Assembly (NCBI GenBank): GCA_964457935.1
Contig: CAYWFC010000003.1
Coordinates: forward strand, 1 to 45,139
DNA from: STF1-107 sp964457935
Lineage (GTDB): Bacteria; Bacillota; Clostridia; Christensenellales; UBA1242
Direction: 5' to 3'
Length of the DNA stretch: 45,139 nt
The notes under the pieces are model-generated. The model was not told the origin of the DNA and did not search any database. It saw nothing but the letters and a program-made list of their open reading frames with translations. Shown here one piece after another: positions 30,241 to 38,800 of this stretch; position 1 is the first letter of the stretch, and each line of letters starts with the position of its first letter. Both the position numbers and the translations under genes were made by a program.

Positions 30241-32553
30241 ATGAGAAAAGATATCAATACTCCTACTGGGAAAAATACTGCCAAGAGTGTAGCGAAATAC
30301 ATATGCATATTTTTGCTACTACTAGTGCTGGCGAATGCGACGCTGGACGGGGCTATCAGTCCGTTCGCTTTTGCCATGCTATTCGCGCTGATGTGGTGCA
30401 ATCAAAATGTGCTGGTGCTGGCAGTGTGCTATATGGCGAGCGTACTGGCGGTCAATCCGACATTTGACTACGTGATAATGGCTGGGTGCACTGTGGGGGT
30501 GCTATTGATGTTTTATTGCCTACACAAGATAGTGCGCAAGCCGATGAATGTGTGGCTGGTGGGGGTGTACGCCTTGCTCAGCCAAGCAGTGTACATATAT
30601 GACCAAATATCAAGCGCGCAGTACACCAATGCGGTGATATATGTGCTGTTCGGTCTGATATTTTTGTACGCGTGCATCAATGTATTGCAAGTGTTATTCA
30701 TACGCGGGATGTATTACAAATTCACTCTCGACGAGAGTATATGTGCCTTCATGATAGCGGTGGTCATCGCTATGGGGCTGTCGCCTATCGTGGCGTATCA
30801 GATAGAGTTGGTGAAGATAGTGGCGGTGTTTTGCGTGCTGTTTTTGCTCTCTATAGGCAAGCAAACGCTCGCTATCAAGGTGGCGCTGGCGTTCGGGCTG
30901 GGCATAGCGCTACAGTCGGGGCAAATGTATGCGCTGGCCAACCTAAGTCTACTGACTTTGTGTGCGGGGATGTTCGCCATGCCGAACAGAGTGAAGTCGT
31001 GCGTTGCTGTGGTGCTGGCAGATTTGGCTATGGGGTTGTATTTCGGGTCGTTTGAACTGGCGACCTGTCTGACAGCGCTGTCGTCGTGTGTGGCGTGTGT
31101 GTTATTTTTGACCTTGCCGTCGCACTGGATATACACTGTGTCGGATAGGTTTTATATCACAGAGAATGAGATATCTATGCGCAATGTCATCAACATCACG
31201 CGAAAGAACATACACAGGCGTATGCATTATTTGAGCGAGATATTCGACGAGATGAAGCAGATACATCTGGCTATGTGCAAGTCCGCGCTAACCAAGAGCC
31301 AAGTGGTGGCTATGCTGACCAATGAGATAGTGCAGAATATGTGTGGCGACTGTATGGACAAGAACAAGTGTTTGCGCAGTTTCGAGGGCGGGACGAACTG
31401 CATAAACAGTCTGATAGAGATAGCGCTGAAAAAAGGAAAAATCACTCTGCTAGACTTGCCGTCGGCGCTGACCAGCAGGTGCAACAAAGTGACCAATCTA
31501 GTCAGCAAGGTCAACCAAATAGTGTCGCAATACAGTCAATACAGTGGCATGGTGAACAATGTGAACAACGTCAAGACTTTGCTGGCGGAGCAAATGGGCG
31601 CAGTATCAAAACTACTACTCGACATAGGGGACGAAGTGGACAAGAATATCACTTATGACACAGACATGGAGAGCAAGATAATGAACAAACTGCTCTCCGA
31701 GAATATAGTGTGTAGCGAAGTGGTGCTTTACAAAGAAAAATACGACACTATTGACGCTATTTTGGTGGTGAAGGGGGAGAATAGTTACAGTCCTGTCATA
31801 CCGCGCGTGGTGAGCGAAGTGTGCAAGTGCGGTATGCGTGTGGAAAACATCACTCCGACAGACAATATGGACTTTATGTCAGTGCAACTCACCAAAGCCA
31901 ACAAGTACGACATTGTGTTCGGCATGGCGTCCAAGACCAAGGCTTCGTCTGATGTGAGCGGAGATTGCCACAGTCTGCTGAGGCTAGGGAACAATAAATT
32001 TCTGCTCGCGTTATGTGATGGTATGGGTAGCGGGCAAAAAGCAGAAAATATGAGCGCTTTGACGCTCGGACTGATAGAGAATTTCTACAAAGCAGGCTTC
32101 GACAACGAACTTATACTGGACAGTGTGAACAAACTGCTAGCCATCAATGAGCAGGAGTCGTATTCTGCGCTAGATATATGTGTCATCGACCTAGAAAACG
32201 AGATAGCGGACTTTATCAAACTGGGCGCGCCTTATGGCATCATCAAGCACGCGGACAGCATAGAGAAGATATCGGGCGGGGCGTTGCCTATAGGCATACT
32301 GGAGTCTGTCGCGCCTACTGTGCACAAATCTGTCATCTCTACCCAAGACATCATCATAATGGCGACTGACGGCATCACAGATAGTTTTGAAAACATAGAT
32401 AATTTCATAGATTTTGTCAACGGCACCCAAGCCATAAATCCGCAAACTCTCGCCCAACTCATAGTGGACGAAGCCACTCGCCGAAATGCCAATAGCGCCA
32501 AAGACGATATGACTGTGCTGGTGGCTAGGACTTATCTAAAAAATGCCAAATAA
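30241..32553 (+). CDS. spoIIE: Stage II sporulation protein E (PP2C phosphatase)
   Basis: About 770 residues. SpoIIE dephosphorylates SpoIIAA to free sigma-F in the forespore and interacts with FtsZ at the polar septum. Roughly ten hydrophobic segments fill residues 20-310. A regulatory region follows (about 320-550), containing the Cys-rich CGDCMDKNKCLR. The PP2C domain (about 560-770) has GDCHSLLRLGNNKFLLALCD, GMGSGQKAENMS and MATDGITD with metal-binding Asp residues. ATG 30241 is preferred because AGGTGA lies six bases before it; a GTG nine bases upstream is also possible. This is one of the clearest signs that the organism can sporulate. I see no clear promoter or Spo0A box in the 50 bp upstream. 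Confidence 0.95.
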   Translation: MRKDINTPTGKNTAKSVAKYICIFLLLLVLANATLDGAISPFAFAMLFALMWCNQNVLVLAVCYMASVLAVNPTFDYVIMAGCTVGVLLMFYCLHKIVRKPMNVWLVGVYALLSQAVYIYDQISSAQYTNAVIYVLFGLIFLYACINVLQVLFIRGMYYKFTLDESICAFMIAVVIAMGLSPIVAYQIELVKIVAVFCVLFLLSIGKQTLAIKVALAFGLGIALQSGQMYALANLSLLTLCAGMFAMPNRVKSCVAVVLADLAMGLYFGSFELATCLTALSSCVACVLFLTLPSHWIYTVSDRFYITENEISMRNVINITRKNIHRRMHYLSEIFDEMKQIHLAMCKSALTKSQVVAMLTNEIVQNMCGDCMDKNKCLRSFEGGTNCINSLIEIALKKGKITLLDLPSALTSRCNKVTNLVSKVNQIVSQYSQYSGMVNNVNNVKTLLAEQMGAVSKLLLDIGDEVDKNITYDTDMESKIMNKLLSENIVCSEVVLYKEKYDTIDAILVVKGENSYSPVIPRVVSEVCKCGMRVENITPTDNMDFMSVQLTKANKYDIVFGMASKTKASSDVSGDCHSLLRLGNNKFLLALCDGMGSGQKAENMSALTLGLIENFYKAGFDNELILDSVNKLLAINEQESYSALDICVIDLENEIADFIKLGAPYGIIKHADSIEKISGGALPIGILESVAPTVHKSVISTQDIIIMATDGITDSFENIDNFIDFVNGTQAINPQTLAQLIVDEATRRNANSAKDDMTVLVARTYLKNAK

Positions 32554-32567
32554 ATGGCAGTAAGTAC

Positions 32568-32595
32568 TTGACACTGGCGGATTTTGTGGTATAAT
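32568..32595 (+). promoter_or_regulatory. Promoter of the ankyrin-like gene (TTGACA-16-TATAAT)
   Basis: TTGACA at 32568-32573 and TATAAT at 32590-32595 are perfect hexamers 16 bp apart, starting 15 bp after spoIIE. The start near 32602 leaves a 15-nt leader that holds TAGGAGAG. Confidence 0.88.
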
Positions 32596-32616
32596 AAATC
32601 CGAATAGGAGAGACAT

Positions 32617-33174
32617 ATGACAGTGGATATCGCTAAATTGGCAGAATATTTAGCAGACGAAATGGACAAAATGGAAGAATACTATCGCCAGCCTAAATTT
32701 TTGGAGAAGGCAGACGAGATATGTGATATGGTATTGCATTATTTTGATATGTATCCAGAATTGATGACATACCAGTTTGATACAGGGGAGACATTGGGCA
32801 TGGTGGCGTGCTGGAACGGGCTGAAGAGAATAGTCGCTCGTGTGCTGGCACACCCTGTGGCTAGTTTGCTACAGACATATGATGACAAATTGTCGCTGGG
32901 TATGTTTTGCGCTAGGCGTGGTCAGGAAGATATGGCTAGGCTGGCATGGCAAAATCCTGAAGCGAGATATCTACAAGACGAACTGGGTGTCACACTCGGT
33001 ATGTATATAGTGGCTAGCAGAATGATAGAGACTGCCAAACTAGTGCTACAGGATAGAGACGCTTGCTCCATAAAGGATAATTTCGGTAGTGATACTTATG
33101 ACTACGCTAGTGACTATGTGGAATTGAGAGATTATATCCCCAGCGATGTGAAGGCACAGAGGGCTACTGTCTAA
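32617..33174 (+). CDS. Ankyrin-repeat-like protein
   Basis: A 185-residue acidic, probably cytosolic protein. An N-terminal helical region (about 1-50) precedes three or four divergent repeats of about 33 residues, each with a turn-helix pattern: DTGETLGMVACWNGLKRIVA, DDKLSLGMFCARRGQEDMAR, DELGVTLGMYIVASRMIETA and DNFGSDTYDYASDYVE. The first two or three carry the xxGxTxGMxA variant of the ankyrin TPLHxA motif. Such repeats mediate protein binding; the partner is unknown. It has its own consensus promoter and is not part of a spoIIE operon. Confidence 0.7.
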   Translation: MTVDIAKLAEYLADEMDKMEEYYRQPKFLEKADEICDMVLHYFDMYPELMTYQFDTGETLGMVACWNGLKRIVARVLAHPVASLLQTYDDKLSLGMFCARRGQEDMARLAWQNPEARYLQDELGVTLGMYIVASRMIETAKLVLQDRDACSIKDNFGSDTYDYASDYVELRDYIPSDVKAQRATV

Positions 33175-33270
33175 ATAAATTAGAATAACAAACTAAAATA
33201 ATAAACTAAAATAATCTAGCGAAAAATAATTTGATAAAATATTAAATAATCTGAATAAAATAATAATAAA

Positions 33271-33306
33271 AAAAATCGGTATTTGCGATAAATAGCCGAT
33301 TTTTTT
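33271..33306 (+). terminator. Terminator after the ankyrin-like gene
   Basis: AAATCGG-TATTT pairs with AAATA-GCCGATTT around GCGAT with one bulged G, followed by a T run. It lies about 100 bp after the stop codon, in A/T-rich DNA. Confidence 0.8.
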
Positions 33307-33489
33307 GTCATTAACATTTATTTTGTAATAGTTTTATTAATAAAATATTACAATTTGTGATAATTTATTTATTATTTGATAATTTATTTATTTGAATTAT
33401 TTTTATATTTTTTATTTTGTGATAATTTATTTATTTTTTTAATTATTTTTAATTATTTTTATTTATTTTCAGGTATTATCTAAAATAAA
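33307..33489. other. Extremely A/T-rich spacer with palindrome and short repeats
   Basis: No gene. A 31-bp near-perfect palindrome lies at 33323-33353: TTGTAATA and TATTACAA flank TTTTATTAATAAAA, itself a palindrome, with one extra G. GATAATTTATTTATT occurs at 33359, 33378 and 33421. The stretch follows the ends of two convergent transcription units. Confidence 0.75.
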
Positions 33490-34242
33490 TTATTTCAGAT
33501 AGACTGGCAGGTCGGGGTCGTAGGCTATGGTGCCGATGCGTTTGTGTTTATTGCGGTCGAAGTATGCGCGCACGCGGGCGGAGAGGTCTTTGTCCTCAGC
33601 GTCGCCATAGCGGATGAAGTAGTCTATCTCTTCGTATCTATACTCTAGGTCGAACTCGTCAGTGTTTTCTTCGAGGTCGTAGCGCTCGGTATTATTCACC
33701 AAAAAGTCTGGTAGCATAAAACTATCGAGCATTTTGATGATTTCTGTCTTTGTGACATTGATGAGTGGAGCGAAGTCGCCGACATTGTCGCCCCATTTGG
33801 TCGCCGAGCCCATAATGGCTTTGGTCAGGCTAGTGGTATTGACCACCATGCTATCCGTACTGCCTGCGACGGCGTACAATATGCTCATACGCAGACGTGG
33901 CTCTAGGTGGACGAGTGACTTTCGCGACAGGTCACACTTCATGGTGGATAGACCGTTGCCTATCTCGCTGGTCAGGCTACTAAACGGCAACTGCATATTG
34001 ATGACTGTGTAGCGTATGCCGAGATATTTGCACTGATAAATAGCGTCCAATATCTCTGACATCTCGCCATTCGGGATGATGACGCCGTATACTCTGTCTT
34101 TGCCGAGTGCGTTGCAACAAATCTTCGCTGCTGCCAAGCAGTCACGTCCGCCACTCATACCGATGACTGCGCCTTTTGCCCATGGATTTTGCGCATACAG
34201 TCCGCGCACCCATTGTGTCAAATCTGATACTAAATCTGCCAT
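33490..34242 (-). CDS. nadE: NAD+ synthase, ammonia-dependent type
   Basis: A 250-residue enzyme of the NadE family, which amidates nicotinate adenine dinucleotide to NAD+ using ATP. It has no glutaminase domain, so ammonia is the expected nitrogen donor. The PP-loop reads GMSGGRDC (residues 28-35), with Cys35 where Ser is usual. NTTSLTKAIMGSATKWGDN and FAPLINVTKTEI correspond to the NAD- and ATP-binding blocks. The C-terminus carries the usual RxGTIAYDP-like region (KHKRIGTIAYDPDLP). Its ATG overlaps the stop of the kinase-like gene upstream by one base, indicating translational coupling. It is last in the minus-strand cluster. Confidence 0.88.
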   Translation of the reverse strand: MADLVSDLTQWVRGLYAQNPWAKGAVIGMSGGRDCLAAAKICCNALGKDRVYGVIIPNGEMSEILDAIYQCKYLGIRYTVINMQLPFSSLTSEIGNGLSTMKCDLSRKSLVHLEPRLRMSILYAVAGSTDSMVVNTTSLTKAIMGSATKWGDNVGDFAPLINVTKTEIIKMLDSFMLPDFLVNNTERYDLEENTDEFDLEYRYEEIDYFIRYGDAEDKDLSARVRAYFDRNKHKRIGTIAYDPDLPVYLK

Positions 34243-34793
34243 TATTCACCTGCGTATTCTAGATATTTTTGGTATATTTCTTCTGCCACTTCGGCGACAG
34301 TCTTGTCCCTACTGCTCACTACGAAATCAAAGTGCTCTGGCTCGCTATTGCACACGCCGTACAAAGTCTTGTACCTATAATTCTCGCTCTGCCACCTGCG
34401 GAGCAGTCCGTCGCGCGCCTGCTCTGGGGTCTCACCTTTCTCTGCTACACTGCGGTCGCTGAGGTACAGGCGTCTAGCCATCTCGTCCGGGTCAAGTGAC
34501 ACAAAGACCTTGAAACTATTAGGCACGAAATGCCATGCCATACGGCTGTCGAAAATAGTGCGAGTGCCGTCGCGCTGTCTGCCGAGATCGGCTATCTTGC
34601 CATCCAGTGCTCTGTCCACAGAGTCGTCAGTATTGCATATCTCGGTCAATTCGTACAATGTCATACCGCGAGCCTCTGCCTCCTGACGGAAAAGTTGCCC
34701 CGCATTGATGATGTCGAAGCCATAATGCTCAGCCAGATACTTGGCGATAGATGATTTGCCACTGCATGGCATACCTGTGATAGTGATGATCAT
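34242..34793 (-). CDS. (d)CMP-kinase-like P-loop NTPase
   Basis: A 183-residue nucleotide-kinase-fold protein. Walker A is GMPCSGKS (residues 7-14). FDIINAGQLFRQEAEARGM strongly resembles the start of archaeal-type cytidylate kinases (FxxxSxGxxFR). SFKVFVSLDPDEMARRLY and an Arg-rich LLRRWQSENYRYKTLYG segment fit the lid and C-terminal core. Candidates are CMP/dCMP kinase or a related small-molecule kinase; the tight coupling to nadE could point to NAD-related metabolism, but this is speculation. TAGGAGGA precedes its ATG, and it begins 11 bp after the divIC-like gene. Confidence 0.75.
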   Translation of the reverse strand: MIITITGMPCSGKSSIAKYLAEHYGFDIINAGQLFRQEAEARGMTLYELTEICNTDDSVDRALDGKIADLGRQRDGTRTIFDSRMAWHFVPNSFKVFVSLDPDEMARRLYLSDRSVAEKGETPEQARDGLLRRWQSENYRYKTLYGVCNSEPEHFDFVVSSRDKTVAEVAEEIYQKYLEYAGE

Positions 34794-34803
34794 ATATTCC
34801 TCC

Positions 34804-35019
34804 TTAGTTTAGTATGATATCGTAGCCGTCGAACTGTGGGCTGGCAGTGTAGGTCTCGCCCTCGAGCTGTTCGACACGTTGCTGTAATTGCTTGTTTTGA
34901 CGTTGCAATTCCTTGATCCTAATGATCTGAAAAATCACACCGACGAACAGCGCCAGCAACACAACGCCCGCTATAATCAGTGTGAGAAACATATTCTTAG
35001 TTATCTTTAATTGATCCAT
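34804..35019 (-). CDS. divIC: DivIC/FtsB-like septum protein
   Basis: A 71-residue bitopic protein: short cytosolic start, membrane segment (about 10-32), then a coiled-coil (IKELQRQNKQLQQRVEQLEG), the layout of FtsB/DivIC, which stabilises the division complex with FtsL. It is shorter than the Bacillus protein and has a reduced C-terminal domain. The start overlaps the 3' end of yabQ by 23 bp. The order yabP-yabQ-divIC is that of Bacillus subtilis, which supports the assignment more than the sequence does. Confidence 0.8.
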   Translation of the reverse strand: MDQLKITKNMFLTLIIAGVVLLALFVGVIFQIIRIKELQRQNKQLQQRVEQLEGETYTASPQFDGYDIILN

Positions 35020-35374
35020 TCCTTATTGCCTTTTGGTAAATATATCGTGTCTTTGTCTGACAATAAAGATTGTACCACCTATTGGACAAAAAATCAAGTA
35101 GTTTTCTAAAAGTTATCCGACACCAGACATATCCGAGTGTGTATGCTCCTAGCAAGAAAATGTGAAATCGACCAAAATTGAAAATATTGATAAAAATAAT
35201 AAAAATTAATCCAAAAAATAATGAATTAAATATTAAATAAATATTTTTTGTCAATTTATTTTTATTTTTTGTGACGAAAAATACCGAAAAAATAAAATAT
35301 ATGGCGTAATATATCATCCCGCCATACAGCAAACAAAAGAATATCTTGGTCTGCGCCACTGTGGAGAATATCAT
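34997..35374 (-). CDS. yabQ: Spore cortex protein YabQ
   Basis: A 125-residue membrane protein with about four hydrophobic segments (5-35, 45-62, 66-90), then a basic tail. The pattern, with Gly and Tyr in the first segments (LLYGGMIYYAIYF) and an Asn-Phe-Gly-Arg turn before the next, fits YabQ, needed for spore cortex formation in Bacillus subtilis. Identity leans on position between yabP and divIC. Its ATG overlaps the yabP stop (ATGA). It is unusually rich in Ile, Phe and Lys and A/T-rich compared with its neighbours. Confidence 0.8.
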   Translation of the reverse strand: MIFSTVAQTKIFFCLLYGGMIYYAIYFIFSVFFVTKNKNKLTKNIYLIFNSLFFGLIFIIFINIFNFGRFHIFLLGAYTLGYVWCRITFRKLLDFLSNRWYNLYCQTKTRYIYQKAIRNGSIKDN

Positions 35375-35640
35375 TTGAATATCCTTTTGAAGAAATTGTC
35401 GCGTTTGCCGACAGTGTAGCGAATGCTGTCTATTTTGCCCGATAATTCCAGTAGTTTGGCGTCTAGGTCGAGTTTGCTGACTTGGAGATCAGTGCCAGAT
35501 ATCATCACTCCGCTGTCGAGCAATAAGGCTTGCACGAGGTCAGGTTTGGCGCTGATGACTTTTTGCACGCCCAGTATGGACAGAGACGACCTATCCACTA
35601 GGCACAGTCTTTGCTCGAATTTATTTTCTTTATTTTCCAT
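35371..35640 (-). CDS. yabP: Sporulation protein YabP
   Basis: An 89-residue protein of the YabP family. LVDRSSLSILGVQKVISAKP and the later LDLDAKLLELSGKIDSIRY match the family's paired blocks (RxxLxIxGVxxVxSF and LNLExGxLxIxGxIDSIxY). YabP takes part in spore coat or cortex formation. GGGAG lies upstream of the ATG. It heads the minus-strand cluster yabP-yabQ-divIC-kinase-nadE, and is divergent from the giant lipoprotein gene across about 170 bp. Confidence 0.88.
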   Translation of the reverse strand: MENKENKFEQRLCLVDRSSLSILGVQKVISAKPDLVQALLLDSGVMISGTDLQVSKLDLDAKLLELSGKIDSIRYTVGKRDNFFKRIFK

Positions 35641-35718
35641 TATTTACTCCCGAATATTTTTGTGAATTTTTTATAAATATTTTTGTGATTTTTTGTAGAA
35701 AAGACATATCTTAGATGT

Positions 35719-35747
35719 TTGATTTTTTCTCAATATTGTTTTATAAT
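35719..35747 (+). promoter_or_regulatory. Promoter of the giant lipoprotein gene
   Basis: TTGATT at 35719-35724 and TATAAT at 35742-35747 are 17 bp apart. A 16-bp palindrome, AATAATATATATTATT (35745-35760), overlaps the -10 box and predicted start. The leader of about 58 nt contains AAGGTG before ATG 35812. Confidence 0.65.
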
Positions 35748-35811
35748 AATATATATTATTAATATAAATATTTTATGTCACGAATGTGCAAAATAAGTGT
35801 AAGGTGAACGT

Positions 35812-38800
35812 ATGAAGAAAATTTGCTCAATATTAATGTTATCATTGGTCCTAGTATGCGGGATGTTTTTTGTCGGGTGCAAGGATGACTACGACAAGGC
35901 CAAGCTGACATATGACGACATAGAGACAGGCATTAGTCTAGAGATAGACTCGGATGACCCTACGCTCGCCACCACCACTATAGATGTGAAGATGAATGAC
36001 TTTGATAAGAAGATAGAAAAGCAATTCATAATTTACAGCGTCCCTAGCGAACTGATATCCAAAGACTATTCTGTCGAGATAGACGGCGACACCGCGCACA
36101 TCACTATCACTGCTATCACAGCAGGCAGTGGCTCGCTAGTAGTGGCGCTAAAAGAGAATATGTCGGTCAAGCTCGAGATACCGCTAGATGTAATCTGTCA
36201 TATCAAGAATGTGGAACTGGTATACAACAGTATGTACATCACTATGTACGAAAATAGTGTAGGTAATTATGTATTTAACTTCGCTAATCTAGCATTGACG
36301 CCTACCAATACTACTGACACACTGCGTTGGCAGTTGGTAGATGACCCATCGCATCCAATAAGAGAAGTTACAGAGGGCTGGTACTGGTGGAGTATGGACG
36401 ATCTATATTCTCTCTCTGGTGGCGGGGTGTGGGTCACAGGTGGTACATTGCCACATGACGGAGAGAAAGAGCTGGCTATATATTGCCCAGAGACCAATCA
36501 CATATTGTTTTATGGCACTAGCGTAGTAGACGGCTGGGTGACAAAATTTTATCCAGAAGTAATGAATCCCAAAGATGGCTCTAATGTCAATGAGGGAATG
36601 GAAGACAAAGTTTTCTCTCTGACATTCTGCAAGATATATGCGCAGAACGAACTGGCACTGTCATCCACCACTCATGGCGGAGAAGAGGGCATCATTAGTG
36701 CCCCAGTGGTGCTATTGACCAATTATGGTGAGAAGAGTGAAGGGGCTTATTACAACACTACTGACATCACAGTGCAGACCAAGTCGGATGTACGCGACAA
36801 TAATGGTATTAAAGTAGGTGTGCAGTACGCGCCTATCAGCGAGAATTACAGCGTATATGCGTACAGCACTGACCCTAAGTCTGTGCATATAGAGAAACTG
36901 AGCCACAATTCATTCAGAATCAAGGCTATCCAAAAGACTGACTATGATGTGACGAATTATATAGTATTCCAGGTGTACAGGGCGCGATTTGAGAATAGTG
37001 GGCTGATACCTACGACGATAAATATGCCATACACTGTGACTGCCTTTAGCAATAAATTCACTATGACGGCGGAGAAGCAAGACGTGGCTATATCGCAGAC
37101 TACTGTGGGTGGCGTGACCAAATACACTGCGACTTATGACCTATACGACGTGTACAACAATGCTGACGGGGCAGTGGTGAAATTTGATATGACGCCTATA
37201 GATGCATTGCCAAACTTTAGGTATTACACTATCACTCTGCAGAAGGAATGTCTGCAAAATGATGGCAATATCTACACAGACGACACTTTCAGCACAGTGC
37301 AGGACTACACTAACACTAATCAGTATCAACTAATATTCATGTACAAGGGTATGTATCTGAAGTTTTATGATGCGGGCGAGTACTTCGTGTCAGAGCCTAT
37401 ATCTGCCAACGACACTATCAATGTGCGATACACCACTATCCAAGGCGATACTGCTGTCAAGCCTACTATCACGCTGAATAACTACGTGATGAGCAAGTAT
37501 GGCTATGATTTCTCGTACTTTGGCGAGCTGGGCGCGTCGCTGGATGTGGTATTTAATCTACAAAAAGGCGTCGAGGACATAGAAGTCCTGCCTGTGCCAG
37601 ACAATACTGAGAAGATGTTCGTGTCAGAGGTGGGCTACGACGGAGGCGACCAGTACTTCTATCTCGCACTCACTGATGCGTATGGGAATACATTGACCAG
37701 CGAAGTGTCGCTCAATATCTCTACCAATAGTCCTTATTGCGCAGTGGGGCAAAAGGGCAACGACGGCAAAATAGTGTATGCACAGCAGTTTGCTTGGACC
37801 ACTGACCTAGATGACGGCAAGATATACTTCCAGACCACGCGTGTAGGGGACTACACTATCTACGTCAGACACGCCAATGGCAAGTCTGTGGCGATACCGG
37901 TGAAGAGTTATGACAAGCCTACTGATGTGACTATGTCAGTGCTAAATGCGACAAATAATTCGTATCTTTTGCTGACTGGAGAGAAGAGTGTCACCAAAAA
38001 AATCGATGCAGGCACTACTGAGTGTGATTTTGAAGCCAAGATCGCGACCAATAGCGAGATGCGTCTGGCACTGGATGTGCTACCTAGTGATGCGCAGATA
38101 TCTAACATTAGATATGACTTGAGCCGACCTTTGACTAGCGACGGCGGTGAGCGTGATACGGCTAGCATGTACGTATCTGCGTCGCATGACAGCCTAGACG
38201 CGCTGACTATCAAGGCTGGTAATTTCGGTACTATTATAGACGGTGCGAGATATTTCGTCTGGGTAGACGTGATAGTAGAATACACTTATTACGAGAGTGA
38301 CGAAGTCGAGCATTTCGTAGAAAAGACTGGCGAATTGACATTTACTATCAAATTATTCATATTCGTGCCAGTGCAGAACGTGACGCTGAATTATTCGTAC
38401 ATCAATGCAAAGTCTGAGAATTCTGTGGGGTATTATGATAGTGATTTAGCAAAAATCAAACTCGATGTGTCTGTATCCCCTGCTGATGCGAAGAATTATC
38501 TAGACGAGTACAGCGATGAGTCAACTGACACTGAGATATTGTCAGAAGACAGGAAATTCAAATACATTTTGTCTAATATCTATGTATATTGTGACGCTGG
38601 GCAGTTCGTCTGCGCTATAAATGACGACAATATCACTGGTACTACTAACATTACCGTCTCGGTAAAACAAAACAACAGGACGTTTTATCAGACGTGCACA
38701 GTGAATATACAGAAAGCGACCAGAGTGGACAGTCTGAGACTAAATACTTATCTGCCAGTCGATGCGGACGGCTACAGTTACATTAGTTTCAAGTCTACTG

